Origin: Roseateles_C aquae
GTDB lineage: Bacteria; Pseudomonadota; Gammaproteobacteria; Burkholderiales; Burkholderiaceae_C
Reading direction: 5' to 3'
Length of the DNA stretch: 64,000 bases
Assembly (NCBI RefSeq): GCF_032337115.1
Contig: NZ_JAVXZY010000013.1
Location: 62,001 to 126,000, forward strand
How positions within the stretch are numbered: position 1 is the first letter of the stretch; each line of letters opens with the position of its first letter. Shown here in pieces: positions 16,944 to 25,403 of the stretch. Position numbers and translations under genes: made by a program. The notes under the pieces are model-generated. The model searched no databases and was not told where the DNA came from. It saw only the letters and a program-made list of their open reading frames with translations.

Positions 16944-18521
16944 ATGCCTGGTTCCGTTCGATCGCGCCGCAAGTCCGCCCCTGTCAGCAGCCAAACGGCG
17001 TTGATTCCCAGCGACAACAGCTATCTGCAGCGCATTCTGAACGCCAAGGTATATGACATTGCGATCGAGACCTCGCTCGATTCCGCGCGCAATCTGAGCA
17101 AGCGCCTGGGCAACAAGATCCTGCTCAAGCGTGAGGATCAGCAGCCGGTCTTCAGCTTCAAGCTGCGCGGCGCCTACAACAAGATGGCGCATCTGAGCGC
17201 CGAGCAACTGGCGCGCGGCGTTATCTGCGCTTCGGCCGGAAACCATGCGCAGGGCGTGGCGATGTCAGCCAAGCGGCTGGGCTGCCGGGCGGTCATCGTG
17301 ATGCCGGTGACGACGCCCAGCGTCAAGGTCAGCGCCGTACAAGGCCTGGGTGGCGAAGTCGTGTTGCATGGCGACAGCTATTCAGACGCTTACGGCCGTG
17401 CCATCGAACTTGAGCGCGAGCAGGGCCTGACCTTCGTTCACCCCTTCGACGATCCCGACGTGATTGCCGGCCAGGGCACCATTGCGATGGAAATCCTGCG
17501 CCAGCATCAAGGGCCGCTGGACGCGATCTTCGTCGCCATCGGCGGCGGCGGGCTGATCTCGGGCGTGGCCGCCTACATCAAGGCGGTGCGGCCAGAGATC
17601 AAGGTGATCGGCGTGCAGACGCGCGACTCGGATGCCATGGTGCGCTCGGTCAAGGCCGGCAAGCGGGTCACCTTGAATGACGTCGGCCTGTTCTCGGACG
17701 GCACGGCGGTCAAACTGGTCGGCGAGGAAACCTTCCGCATCGCCCGGGCGCTGGTCGACGACTATGTGGTGGTCGACACCGACGCTGTCTGCGCCGCCAT
17801 CAAGGATGTTTTTGAAGACACCCGCAGCATTCTTGAGCCGGCTGGTGCGCTGGGCGTTGCTGCGGTCAAGCAATATGTGGCCGAGAAGGGCTGCAAGGGC
17901 CAGACCTTTGCCGCCATCACCTGCGGCGCCAATATGAACTTCGACCGGCTGCGCTTTGTCGCCGAGCGGGCCGAGGTCGGCGAACAGCGCGAAGCCGTGT
18001 TTGGCGTCACCATCCCCGAGGAGAGAGGCAGTTTCAAGCGCTTCTGCGAGCTGATCGGGCCGCGCAGTGTCACCGAGTTCAACTACCGGATCTCCGATTC
18101 GGCCCAGGCCCATGTCTTCGTCGGCGTTGGCACGCCCAAGCGCGAGGATGCGCAAAAGCTCGCCCGGCAGTTTGCCAAGCATGGCTTCCCGGCCGTGGAT
18201 CTGACCGACGACGAGTTGGCCAAGCAGCATGTGCGGCATATGGTGGGTGGCCGCTCCGAGCTGGCGCGCGATGAGCGGCTGTTCCGCTTCATCTTCCCCG
18301 AGCGGCCCGGCGCGCTGATGCGCTTTCTCTCCAGCATGAACCCTGAGTGGAACATCAGCCTGTTCCACTACCGCAATCAGGGCGCCGACTACGGCCGCAT
18401 CCTGGTCGGCCTGCAGGTGCCGCGCAAGGACAACGCCGCCTTCAAGCGTTTCCTGGATTCGCTGAACTACCCCTGCGTCGAAGAGACCGACAACCCGGCC
18501 TACCGGATGTTCCTGCGCTGA
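16944..18521 (+). CDS. ilvA: Threonine ammonia-lyase, biosynthetic (IlvA)
   Basis: 525 aa. PLP enzyme converting threonine to 2-oxobutanoate, first step of isoleucine synthesis. PLP-Lys in FSFKLRGAYNKM, substrate loop SAGNHAQGVA, glycine-rich phosphate loop AIGGGGLISG, and two C-terminal ACT-like regulatory domains (about residues 345-420 with ERGSFKRFCELIG and 440-525 with RPGALMRFLSSM), so the allosteric biosynthetic form rather than the catabolic TdcB. Start ATG 16944 has GGAG 8 nt upstream. The Arg/Lys-rich N-terminal ~20 residues are extra to the catalytic fold. Confidence 0.95.
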   Translation: MPGSVRSRRKSAPVSSQTALIPSDNSYLQRILNAKVYDIAIETSLDSARNLSKRLGNKILLKREDQQPVFSFKLRGAYNKMAHLSAEQLARGVICASAGNHAQGVAMSAKRLGCRAVIVMPVTTPSVKVSAVQGLGGEVVLHGDSYSDAYGRAIELEREQGLTFVHPFDDPDVIAGQGTIAMEILRQHQGPLDAIFVAIGGGGLISGVAAYIKAVRPEIKVIGVQTRDSDAMVRSVKAGKRVTLNDVGLFSDGTAVKLVGEETFRIARALVDDYVVVDTDAVCAAIKDVFEDTRSILEPAGALGVAAVKQYVAEKGCKGQTFAAITCGANMNFDRLRFVAERAEVGEQREAVFGVTIPEERGSFKRFCELIGPRSVTEFNYRISDSAQAHVFVGVGTPKREDAQKLARQFAKHGFPAVDLTDDELAKQHVRHMVGGRSELARDERLFRFIFPERPGALMRFLSSMNPEWNISLFHYRNQGADYGRILVGLQVPRKDNAAFKRFLDSLNYPCVEETDNPAYRMFLR

Positions 18522-18625
18522 AGGCAGGCGCCGGGCTGCGCGGCAGAGGGAAAGAACTAGCCCGAAGCCCGGCGCTTCGGACGACAATGTCGGCTTGCCC
18601 GTTTTCCCTGGCCTGATGCCACGCA
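18522..18625 (+). other. ilvA-cobT-like intergenic hairpin region
   Basis: 104 bp. Contains long complementary arms GCGCCGGGC (from about 18528) and GCCCGGCGC (near 18565) that could form a stem after ilvA, without a clear T-run. No cobalamin-riboswitch core was recognised ahead of the CobT-family gene. Confidence 0.35.
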
Positions 18626-19792
18626 ATGTCCATCCACCAGTCGCTGATCTCGCCTACCGCCAATGCTGAACTCGGCCGGGCCCTGCGCGAGCGCGTGCAG
18701 CGCCGGGCGGCATTGGCCGGCGGCTTGGGTGAGCTGGAGAGCCTGGCGGCACGCCTGGGCCTGATCCAGAACACGCTGACACCGCGTTTCCGCGACCCCG
18801 CCCTGCTGCTGTTCGCCGCCGACCACGGACTGGCGACCGACCGCGTGCCCCTGCTCTGGGGCCGCAGCACACGCGACCATGCGCTGCTCGCGCTGCAGAA
18901 CCGACTGCCGGTGGCCGTGTTCGCGCGTCAACAGGGATTGCAGCTGACTCTGGTCGACTGCGGCATCGCCGAACCGCTGGATCCCCACCCCAAGCTGCTG
19001 GCGCGCAAGATTGCCCATGGCACGCGCAATGCCCGCAAGGCCCCGGCGATGACGCTGGAGCAGGCCCATGCCGGCGTGCGCGTGGGCATGGAAATCGCCG
19101 ACAGCATGACGGGCAATGTGCTGGCCTGCGCCGGCTTGGGCCATGGCTCGCATGAGAGTGCGGCGCTGGTGCTGTCCAAGCTTTCAGATCGGCCGGTGCA
19201 GGACTTCATCATTTCCGGTGGCGATATGCGCCAGGATGCGCTCGAACATCTGCTGGCTGTGCTGGGTGCCGCGCTGACACGGCATCAGGATGCCAACGAC
19301 CCGATGGAAGTGCTCGCTGCCTTGGGCGGCCATGAGATTTCAGTGATGGTGGGCGCCATGCTGGTCGCGGCCAGCAAACGCAATCTGATCATTGTGGATG
19401 GCTTGAGTGCCTGTGCGGCACTGAAGGTCGCGGCGATGATTGCAGCGCCAGTCACCGACTACGCGGTGTTCTGCCGCAGCCATACCCACCGGGGGCTGGA
19501 CGAAGCCTTGACACTCTTCCATGCCGCCGCGCTGCTGGAACTCGGCATGGACAGTGCCGACGGCACCGGTGCCACCCTGGCCTGGCCGCTGATCCGAACC
19601 GCCGGCGCCATGCTGACCGAAGTCCAGGACAGCGCTGATGCCGAAGCTGCCACCGCAACAGCTGCCGCCCAGCCACCACTGCCCAACTCACGGCCGGGCC
19701 GCCTTCATAGCGGACCGGGCTTGCTGGTCGATACCGCCAACGGAGCGACTGCCAGCCAGGTCGGCCTGGTGAGCCGCGACCAAGGACTCTGA
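18626..19792 (+). CDS. Divergent CobT-family protein (nicotinate-nucleotide:dimethylbenzimidazole phosphoribosyltransferase-like)
   Basis: 388 aa. The fold is recognisable across its length: LLLFAADHGLATDRV, VDCGIAEPL, GGHEISVMVGAMLVAASKRN, IIVDGLSACAALKVA, SHTHRGLDEAL and ADGTGATLAWPLIRTA. Genuine CobT makes alpha-ribazole phosphate for the lower cobamide loop. Here two family motifs are altered: the GEMGIGNTT motif appears to be replaced by AGLGHGSHESAA, and the GEGTGA motif carrying the catalytic Glu (E317 in Salmonella CobT) reads ADGTGA, so Glu becomes Asp. No other cobalamin gene is nearby. It may use a different base or have another role. The C-terminal ~60 residues are low-complexity and family-unlike. 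Confidence 0.7.
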   Translation: MSIHQSLISPTANAELGRALRERVQRRAALAGGLGELESLAARLGLIQNTLTPRFRDPALLLFAADHGLATDRVPLLWGRSTRDHALLALQNRLPVAVFARQQGLQLTLVDCGIAEPLDPHPKLLARKIAHGTRNARKAPAMTLEQAHAGVRVGMEIADSMTGNVLACAGLGHGSHESAALVLSKLSDRPVQDFIISGGDMRQDALEHLLAVLGAALTRHQDANDPMEVLAALGGHEISVMVGAMLVAASKRNLIIVDGLSACAALKVAAMIAAPVTDYAVFCRSHTHRGLDEALTLFHAAALLELGMDSADGTGATLAWPLIRTAGAMLTEVQDSADAEAATATAAAQPPLPNSRPGRLHSGPGLLVDTANGATASQVGLVSRDQGL

Positions 19793-19846
19793 GCGAAGCG
19801 TGCTCGCGGAACCCGCCGCGCCTTGTCCCGCGGCCTGCTCAGGCGA

Positions 19847-20446
19847 CTACTGCCGCTGAGGAACGCCGTTAGCGCCGCCCATGGGCGGCAGATTGGTGGG
19901 CGCGACCTGTCCGGGCATCGGTGCTTGCGGATTCACCACCGCCATCGGCGCGAAACCTTGGCCCGGCTGTATGCCCGGCGCGGGCGCAGCGATCGGCAGA
20001 CTGCCCGTCGCAGGAGCGGCTGCAGGCGCCAGCTTCAGCTCGAACTGCGCCTGGTTGTCGCCACCCAGCATGGCGGTGTCGGCACGCAAGGCCAAGAGAC
20101 GCACATCGGCATCGACCAGTGCGCCGACCCGAACCGTTCGCGGCGCACCACCATCGATCGCGATCAGGGCCACGCCCTCGTCCTCATGCCCACGTCCGCC
20201 CATCTTCGGCGCCACCAGGCCGACCAGGCGGAAGCGGCTCTCGGCCGGCGTGGCGGCCGCTTCGGGCACGCCGACAGGCGCAGCGCCGAACAGCCGACTC
20301 AGGTCGCCGCGCGTGGCCGCACGGTCGCTGGCGGGCAGCGTGGACGCCGGCGATGCCAGCGGCGTGGCCGCCAATTTGAGCAGCCAATATCCGCCGGCAA
20401 ACGCCAGCAGACCCCAGACAACAAAAGCCATGATTCGGGCAAGCAT
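19847..20446 (-). CDS. gspC: GspC-like type II secretion inner-membrane protein
   Basis: 199 aa from ATG 20446 (TTG 20464 adds 6 residues). GspC connects the T2SS inner-membrane platform with the secretin GspD. One TM helix (ARIMAFVVWGLLAFAGGYWLL) and a periplasmic homology region (DLSRLFG, FRLVGLVAPK, GVALIAIDGGAPRTVRVG) match the GspC HR domain. The C-terminal PDZ or coiled-coil domain is missing and replaced by a Pro/Ala/Gly-rich tail, as in short betaproteobacterial versions. Divergent from gspG. A CATAAT -10 lies 6 nt before the ATG, suggesting a leaderless mRNA. Confidence 0.8.
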   Translation of the reverse strand: MLARIMAFVVWGLLAFAGGYWLLKLAATPLASPASTLPASDRAATRGDLSRLFGAAPVGVPEAAATPAESRFRLVGLVAPKMGGRGHEDEGVALIAIDGGAPRTVRVGALVDADVRLLALRADTAMLGGDNQAQFELKLAPAAAPATGSLPIAAPAPGIQPGQGFAPMAVVNPQAPMPGQVAPTNLPPMGGANGVPQRQ

Positions 20447-20538
20447 GAGACGATTATGATTCAAGCTTGCAGTGCTGCCCGCCGCGGCCCAGTTTTGCCG
20501 ACGCGCGACAAGAGCAAGTTCATCAACTGGTCCGTCCT

Positions 20539-20976
20539 ATGACTCTACTCAAGACGCGCCGTGCCCACCGCGGTGCCGGCTTTACCCTCATCGAGCTGCT
20601 GGTGGTGCTGGTCATCATCGGCGTGCTGGGCGCGCTGATCGTGCCGAATCTGCTTGAGCGTGCCAACGACGCCCGCGTCACCGCCGCCCGCACCGACGTC
20701 AATGCGCTGATGCAGGCCCTGAAGCTGTACAAGCTCGACAACCAGCGCTACCCCAGCGCCGAGCAGGGACTGGAAGCCCTGGTTCGCAAACCGACCAATG
20801 GCACCGTGCCAAGCAACTGGCGCCCCTATCTGGACAAGCTGCCCAATGACCCCTGGGGTCATCCCTATCAGTACGCCAATCCCGGCGTGAAGGGCGAGAT
20901 CGATGTCTACAGCCTGGGCGCCGATGGCCGCGCCGGCGGCGAAGGCAACGACGCTGACATTGGCTCCTGGCAATAA
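20539..20976 (+). CDS. gspG: GspG, major pseudopilin of the type II secretion system
   Basis: 145 aa from ATG 20539. Leader of about 14 residues with the prepilin-peptidase site RGAG^FTLIELLVVLVIIGVLGAL, conserved Glu5, and the GspG core (DVNALMQALKLYKLDNQRYPSAEQGLEALV, NDPWGHPYQY, DVYSLGADGRAGGEG with Ca-binding region, DIGSW). It forms the periplasmic pseudopilus. First gene of the gspG-F operon and divergent from gspC. The downstream gspH start lies within its 3' end. Confidence 0.95.
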   Translation: MTLLKTRRAHRGAGFTLIELLVVLVIIGVLGALIVPNLLERANDARVTAARTDVNALMQALKLYKLDNQRYPSAEQGLEALVRKPTNGTVPSNWRPYLDKLPNDPWGHPYQYANPGVKGEIDVYSLGADGRAGGEGNDADIGSWQ

Positions 20977-21436
20977 GCCGCTGCGGCGCCCGCTGGCGCA
21001 GCGCGGCTTCACGCTGATCGAGTTGCTGGTCGTGGTGGCGCTGATCGCCATCGCCACCGCCACCATCAGCCTGTCGCTGCGCGACCCGGCCGCGGCCCAG
21101 CTTGAACGCGAGGCGGAACGCCTGGCCGCGCTGCTTGAGACGGCGCGTGCCGAGGCGCGCGTGGCCGGTGTGCCGGTCAGCTGGGCGCCGCTGCCTGCCG
21201 AGGCCGATGGCGCACAGTTCCGTTTCCAGGGCCTGCCGCCGCGCGTCCAGCTGCCCAATCGCTGGCTGGGCGAGCCGCCCGGCGTTGACATGGCGGGCGC
21301 CAAGCAACTGCGTCTGGGCCCGGAGCCGATGGTCGGTGCGCAACGTGTGACCCTGCACATGGGCAGTCAGCGCATTGCCATCGTGACCGATGGATTAGGC
21401 CCCTTCGAAGTCAGCCACGATGAGGAGGGCGGCTGA
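20960..21436 (+). CDS. gspH: GspH, minor pseudopilin
   Basis: 158 aa if TTG 20960 is the start, which gives a short basic leader APGNKPLRRPLAQR before the cleavage site G^FTLIELLVVVALIAIA. ATG 20924 is an alternative start further inside gspG. Minor pseudopilin near the tip complex. Downstream of the N-terminal helix the body is short and poorly conserved, normal for GspH. It overlaps gspG by 17 nt and its stop overlaps the gspI start. Confidence 0.85.
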   Translation: MAPGNKPLRRPLAQRGFTLIELLVVVALIAIATATISLSLRDPAAAQLEREAERLAALLETARAEARVAGVPVSWAPLPAEADGAQFRFQGLPPRVQLPNRWLGEPPGVDMAGAKQLRLGPEPMVGAQRVTLHMGSQRIAIVTDGLGPFEVSHDEEGG

Positions 21437-21810
21437 TGCGCGCGGCCTCATTCCCACACAGCACCGGCTTCACGCTGATCGAGGTGCTGGTGGCCTTGTC
21501 CATCGTTGCGATCACGCTGGCGGCAGGCGTCAAGGCCGCCGGAACGCTGACGGACAACGCCGCGCGCCTGGCCCAGATGAGCCAGGCCCAATGGTGCGCA
21601 GAGAACCAGCTGGCCGAGCTGCGCCTGTCGCGCCAGTTCCCCAGCGTCGGCGATACCGACTTCGAATGCCAGCAACTCGGCCGCAGCTACCGCGGCCGGC
21701 TGCTGGTGCGGCCGACGCCGAATCCGAACTTTCGCCGCGTCGATGCGGCCATCGCCGATGCCGGCGGCCAGTCCTTGTTGGCCATCTCCACCATCGTGGG
21801 GCAGTTCTGA
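21436..21810 (+). CDS. gspI: GspI, minor pseudopilin
   Basis: 124 aa. Short leader MRAASFPHSTG^FTLIEVLVALSIVAITLA with Glu5, then the GspI signature CAENQLAELRLSRQFPSVGD. It is part of the GspI-J-K tip complex that initiates pseudopilus assembly. Start and stop each overlap the neighbouring genes by one base, so translation is coupled along gspH-I-J. Confidence 0.92.
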   Translation: MRAASFPHSTGFTLIEVLVALSIVAITLAAGVKAAGTLTDNAARLAQMSQAQWCAENQLAELRLSRQFPSVGDTDFECQQLGRSYRGRLLVRPTPNPNFRRVDAAIADAGGQSLLAISTIVGQF

Positions 21811-22571
21811 TGCGCGCACGCGGCTTCACCCTGGTTGAAGTGCTGGTCGCGCTGGTCGTGATGAGTGTCATGGCGATGATGGCCTGGCGCGGCATCGACG
21901 CCATCGTCCGCTCGCGCGACATCTCGCAGGCCAATCTGGAAAAGACAGCGCGGCTGCAGACGGTGCTGGCCCAGTGGGAGCAGGATCTGCTGCAGGTCCA
22001 GGACAGCAAGGTTGTCAATGCGCTGAGTTTTGATGGCGCCACGCTGCGGCTGACCCGGCGCCAGCCGGAAGGCCTGCAGGTCGTCGCCTGGACCGTGCGC
22101 AATGGCGCCCTCTACCGTTGGGCCGCGGCGCCGGCGGTGGACACCGCCGCATTGAACAGCGCCTACGAGCGCAGCCAGCAGGCGCTGGCGCTGGACAGCA
22201 AGGCGCAGCTGCGTGCCCTCGATGGCATCACCGGCTGGCAACTGTATTTCTACCGCGGCAACAGCTGGACCAACGCACAGTCCAGCGGTGACGACGAGAC
22301 CCAATCGCAGAGTGGTTCGCAAGGTGGCAACGGCACCACAAATCCGCCCAAGCCCAATGGCAACGAGGACAACAAAACCGTTACCGACGGCAACAACGGC
22401 AAGAACAGCGGCGGCACGGGCAGCAACAACCCCAATGCCCCGAACGGCAATGCCAACCCGCCGCCGCAGAAGCGCCTGCCCACCGGCGTGCGCATGGTGC
22501 TGCAGTTCGCGCCCGGCAGCGGCCTGGAGGGCCAGCTGACGCGCCAGATCGCGCTGGGGCCGCAGTCATGA
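21810..22571 (+). CDS. gspJ: GspJ, minor pseudopilin with a Gly/Asn-rich insert
   Basis: 253 aa from ATG 21810, which overlaps the gspI stop. N-terminus MRARG^FTLVEVLVALVVMSVMAMMAWRG with Glu5, then the GspJ core (WEQDLLQVQDSKVV, LTRRQPEGLQVVAWTV, ITGWQLYFYRGNSW). Residues about 155-221 are a low-complexity Asn/Gly/Thr/Ser/Pro-rich segment inserted before the final strand LPTGVRMVLQFAPGSGLEG. This makes it longer than most GspJ. Start chosen over upstream in-frame codons because of the short prepilin leader. Confidence 0.92.
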   Translation: MRARGFTLVEVLVALVVMSVMAMMAWRGIDAIVRSRDISQANLEKTARLQTVLAQWEQDLLQVQDSKVVNALSFDGATLRLTRRQPEGLQVVAWTVRNGALYRWAAAPAVDTAALNSAYERSQQALALDSKAQLRALDGITGWQLYFYRGNSWTNAQSSGDDETQSQSGSQGGNGTTNPPKPNGNEDNKTVTDGNNGKNSGGTGSNNPNAPNGNANPPPQKRLPTGVRMVLQFAPGSGLEGQLTRQIALGPQS

Positions 22572-23506
22572 GCTGCGCCCGCAAGCAGGCTGGCGCCGCG
22601 CTGCTGACGGCGATGATCATCGTCACGCTGGTCAGCAGCCTGGCCGCGGCCATGGTCTGGCGACAGTACCGGGCGGTACAGATCGAGGCGGCCGAGCGCG
22701 CCAGGGCTCAAGCCAGCTGGATCCTGCTCGGCGCGCTGGACTGGGCGCGGATGATTCTGCGCGAGGACGCCCGCGCCAATCGCAACGAGCCGGTCGACCA
22801 CCTGGGCGAGGTCTGGGCCGTGCCGCTGGCCGAGGCGCGGCTGTCGACCTTTCTGGCCGCCGACAAGGACAATGCCGACGACGGCCCCGAGGCCTTTCTG
22901 TCCGGTACGCTGCAGGACGCCCAGGCCTTTTACAACCTGCGCAATCTGCTCGGTGGCGAGAAACTGCCGCCGGCCGAGTTGCTCACGTTGCAACGGCTCT
23001 GCGAAAGCGCCGGTCTGTCGCCCGACGCCGCGCTGCAACTGGCCAACAAATTGCGCGCCGCCTTTGCGCCGACCGAGGGTGGCAACGCGGCACTGCAGCC
23101 GCGCACCGTTGACCAATTGGCCTGGCTGGGCCTGAGCGCCGAAGCGATCGCCAAGCTCAAGCCGCTGGTCATCCTGCTGCCCGAGCCGACGCCGGTCAAT
23201 CTGAATACCGCCCCCCGCCAGGTCATCGCCGCCCTGTTCGAGGGCATGGATCTCGCCTCGGCCGAACGCCTGGTCCAGGCCCGCGCGAACCAACCACTGC
23301 GCAAGATCGACGACCTCAAGACCTATGCGCCCAATGTGCAGGTGAATTCCGAGCGCGCCTCCGTGGCCTCATCGTTTTTCATCGTCGATGGCCGACTGCG
23401 GCTCGAAGAGCGCGTGCTGGAAGAGCGTTCACTGGTGCAAAGGCGCAATCTGGAGATGCTGGTGCTGTCCAGGGAGCGTGTAAACCTTGTATTGCCGCCC
23501 CGCTAG
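22568..23506 (+). CDS. gspK: GspK, tip minor pseudopilin
   Basis: 312 aa. Leader MSCARKQAG^AALLTAMIIVTLVSSLAAAM; the usual Glu5 is absent, as in all GspK. The alpha-domain inserted in the pseudopilin fold is present (LQDAQAFYNLRNLL, LTLQRLCESAGL, TVDQLAWLGLS, PTPVNLNTAPRQVIAAL). It caps the GspI-J-K complex. Overlaps gspJ by 4 nt. Confidence 0.93.
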   Translation: MSCARKQAGAALLTAMIIVTLVSSLAAAMVWRQYRAVQIEAAERARAQASWILLGALDWARMILREDARANRNEPVDHLGEVWAVPLAEARLSTFLAADKDNADDGPEAFLSGTLQDAQAFYNLRNLLGGEKLPPAELLTLQRLCESAGLSPDAALQLANKLRAAFAPTEGGNAALQPRTVDQLAWLGLSAEAIAKLKPLVILLPEPTPVNLNTAPRQVIAALFEGMDLASAERLVQARANQPLRKIDDLKTYAPNVQVNSERASVASSFFIVDGRLRLEERVLEERSLVQRRNLEMLVLSRERVNLVLPPR

Positions 23507-23611
23507 CGCGGCGAGAATGCGCCCTGCCATGCCCACCACCATGCCGAGACCGACCGCCGTCGCCCCAACACCGTCTGCCGCGCGCCGCGCTGGTGGCCCT
23601 TGCCTGTTCTC

Positions 23612-24871
23612 ATGAGCACGACACTGCTTCTGTTATTGCCCGCCCGCCCGCGTCTGCGCAGCCACGGCCGTGGCGCCGAGGCGCCAGCGCGCAGCGAGGC
23701 GCCCGAGTACGACTACATCGTCAGCACCGATGGTGAGCACATCAGCGCGCAGGGCCGTGCCACCGCCAGCGAGCTGCCCAGCGCCGACCAGATCATCGCC
23801 GTGCCCGCCGAGTCTGACCTCAGCTGGCACCGGGTGACGCTGCCGCGAGCCGGACGCCAGCGCCTGCGCGCTGCGCTGGCCGGCATGCTGGAAGAAACGC
23901 TGCTTGACGATCCGGAAAGCCTGCACTTCGCCGTCGAGCCCGAGGCCAGCGGTGGCGACGAGGCTTGGGTCTGCGCCGTGCACAAGGCCTGGGTGCTCGA
24001 TCAACTGAGTCAGCTCGACCAGGCGCAGGTCTTTGTCGACCGGCTGAGCCCGGCGGCCTGGCCGGAACAACCGCCCTGTGGCCATTTCTATGCTGACGGT
24101 GTTGGCGATGGTGACGAGCCGGCCGGCATCGGCCTGCGCTGGAGCCACCCGGAAGGCGCGGCCAGCCTGTGCATCGATGGCGGCCTGACCCGCAAACTGT
24201 TCCCGCCCACCCTGGTGCAAGCCTCCCGCTGGACGGCAACGCCCGCCGCCGCCGCTGCCGCCGAGCGCTGGCTAGGCACGGCGGTGCAGGTACAAAGCCC
24301 TGAACAGCGTGCCCTGCGCGCCGCCCGGAGCCCCTGGAATCTGCGCCAGTTCGAGCTGGCACCGCGCACCCGTGGCATTCGCGCGCTGCGGCTGTTCTGG
24401 CGCGGCCTGATGGCCAAGCCCTGGCGCCCGGTGCGCTGGGGTGTCGGCGCCTTGATCGTGCTGCAACTGCTGGCGCTGAATATCGCCGCCTTTCAGCAGC
24501 GCCGCGAACTGCAGGCCAAGCGCGATGCGCTGAGCCAGATCCTGACGGCGACATTCCCGAAGGTCCGCGCCGTTCTGGACGCACCGCTACAAATGCGCCG
24601 CGAGATTGAGCAGTTGCGCGCTGCCGCCGGCCGCGCCGGTGACGACGACCTCGAGGCCTTGCTCAGCGCCGCGGCGACCGCCTGGCCGGCCGATCGCGGC
24701 CCGGTCGAAGCCCTGAGTTTTGAGCCTGGGCGCCTGAGTCTGGCCGCCAATGGCTGGAATGACAATCAGATTCAGCAGCTGCGCAGTCTGCTGCAAAGCG
24801 AAGGCTGGCAGCTCGAGCAGGGTGAGGGCAAGCTGACGCTGAGCCGCGCCAAGCCCGCCGCCGGCCGCTGA
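23612..24871 (+). CDS. gspL: GspL, type II secretion inner-membrane platform protein
   Basis: 419 aa from ATG 23612. N-terminal cytoplasmic actin-like domain that recruits GspE (ISAQGRATASELPSADQIIAVPAESDLSWHRV in part), one TM helix (about residues 275-295, RWGVGALIVLQLLALNIAAF) and a periplasmic ferredoxin-like domain. Preceded by a 105-nt gap, the only sizeable gap in the gsp operon before gspF. A start at 23600 would add four residues. Confidence 0.88.
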   Translation: MSTTLLLLLPARPRLRSHGRGAEAPARSEAPEYDYIVSTDGEHISAQGRATASELPSADQIIAVPAESDLSWHRVTLPRAGRQRLRAALAGMLEETLLDDPESLHFAVEPEASGGDEAWVCAVHKAWVLDQLSQLDQAQVFVDRLSPAAWPEQPPCGHFYADGVGDGDEPAGIGLRWSHPEGAASLCIDGGLTRKLFPPTLVQASRWTATPAAAAAAERWLGTAVQVQSPEQRALRAARSPWNLRQFELAPRTRGIRALRLFWRGLMAKPWRPVRWGVGALIVLQLLALNIAAFQQRRELQAKRDALSQILTATFPKVRAVLDAPLQMRREIEQLRAAAGRAGDDDLEALLSAAATAWPADRGPVEALSFEPGRLSLAANGWNDNQIQQLRSLLQSEGWQLEQGEGKLTLSRAKPAAGR

Positions 24872-24887
24872 TCGCAAGAGAATGCAC

Positions 24888-25403
24888 ATGAGTCTCCCCT
24901 CTGACAAACCCGACCGCTGGCAAGCTCTGGCGGAACCGTTGAAGACCCATTGGCAGGGCCTGGGCGCCCGCGAACGCCTGGGCCTGCAGGCCGCTGGCGC
25001 CGCGCTGGCGTTGCTGCTGGTCTGGAACATCGGCGTGCGGCCGGCCTGGCGCACGCTCAGCGAGGGCCCGGCGCAGCTGGCCAGCGCGGATACCGAACTG
25101 CAGCAAATGCAGGCGCTGGCGCTGGAGGCCCGCGAGCTGCGCGAAGCACCGCCGGTGGCTCCCGCCCAGGCGCTGCAGGCGCTGAAGTCCTCCAGCGAAT
25201 TCCTCGGCAGCAAGGCCAGGCTGAGCATCACCGGTGATCGCGCCGTCGTCAGCTTCAACGGCGTCAGTACCGAGGCCTTGCAAAACTGGCTTGGCGAGGT
25301 GCGCAGCGCCGCCCGTGCCCGCCCGATAGAAGCCCAGCTGCAACGCGGACCGCAAGGCTTCAACGGCACCGTGACCTTGGCACTGGGAGTGGCCGCACCA
25401 TGA
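24888..25403 (+). CDS. gspM: GspM, type II secretion inner-membrane protein
   Basis: 171 aa from ATG 24888 (ATG 24882 also possible). Short cytoplasmic N-terminus, one TM helix (LGLQAAGAALALLLVWNIGV), then a coiled-coil and ferredoxin-like periplasmic domain ending with a conserved GFNGTVTLALG strand. It stabilises GspL. Stop overlaps the gspN start by 4 nt. Confidence 0.88.
   Translation: MSLPSDKPDRWQALAEPLKTHWQGLGARERLGLQAAGAALALLLVWNIGVRPAWRTLSEGPAQLASADTELQQMQALALEARELREAPPVAPAQALQALKSSSEFLGSKARLSITGDRAVVSFNGVSTEALQNWLGEVRSAARARPIEAQLQRGPQGFNGTVTLALGVAAP

Noticed and set aside
18522..18625. Possible cobalamin riboswitch before the CobT-family gene
   Set aside because: The interval is only 104 bp and the conserved B12-box core was not found.
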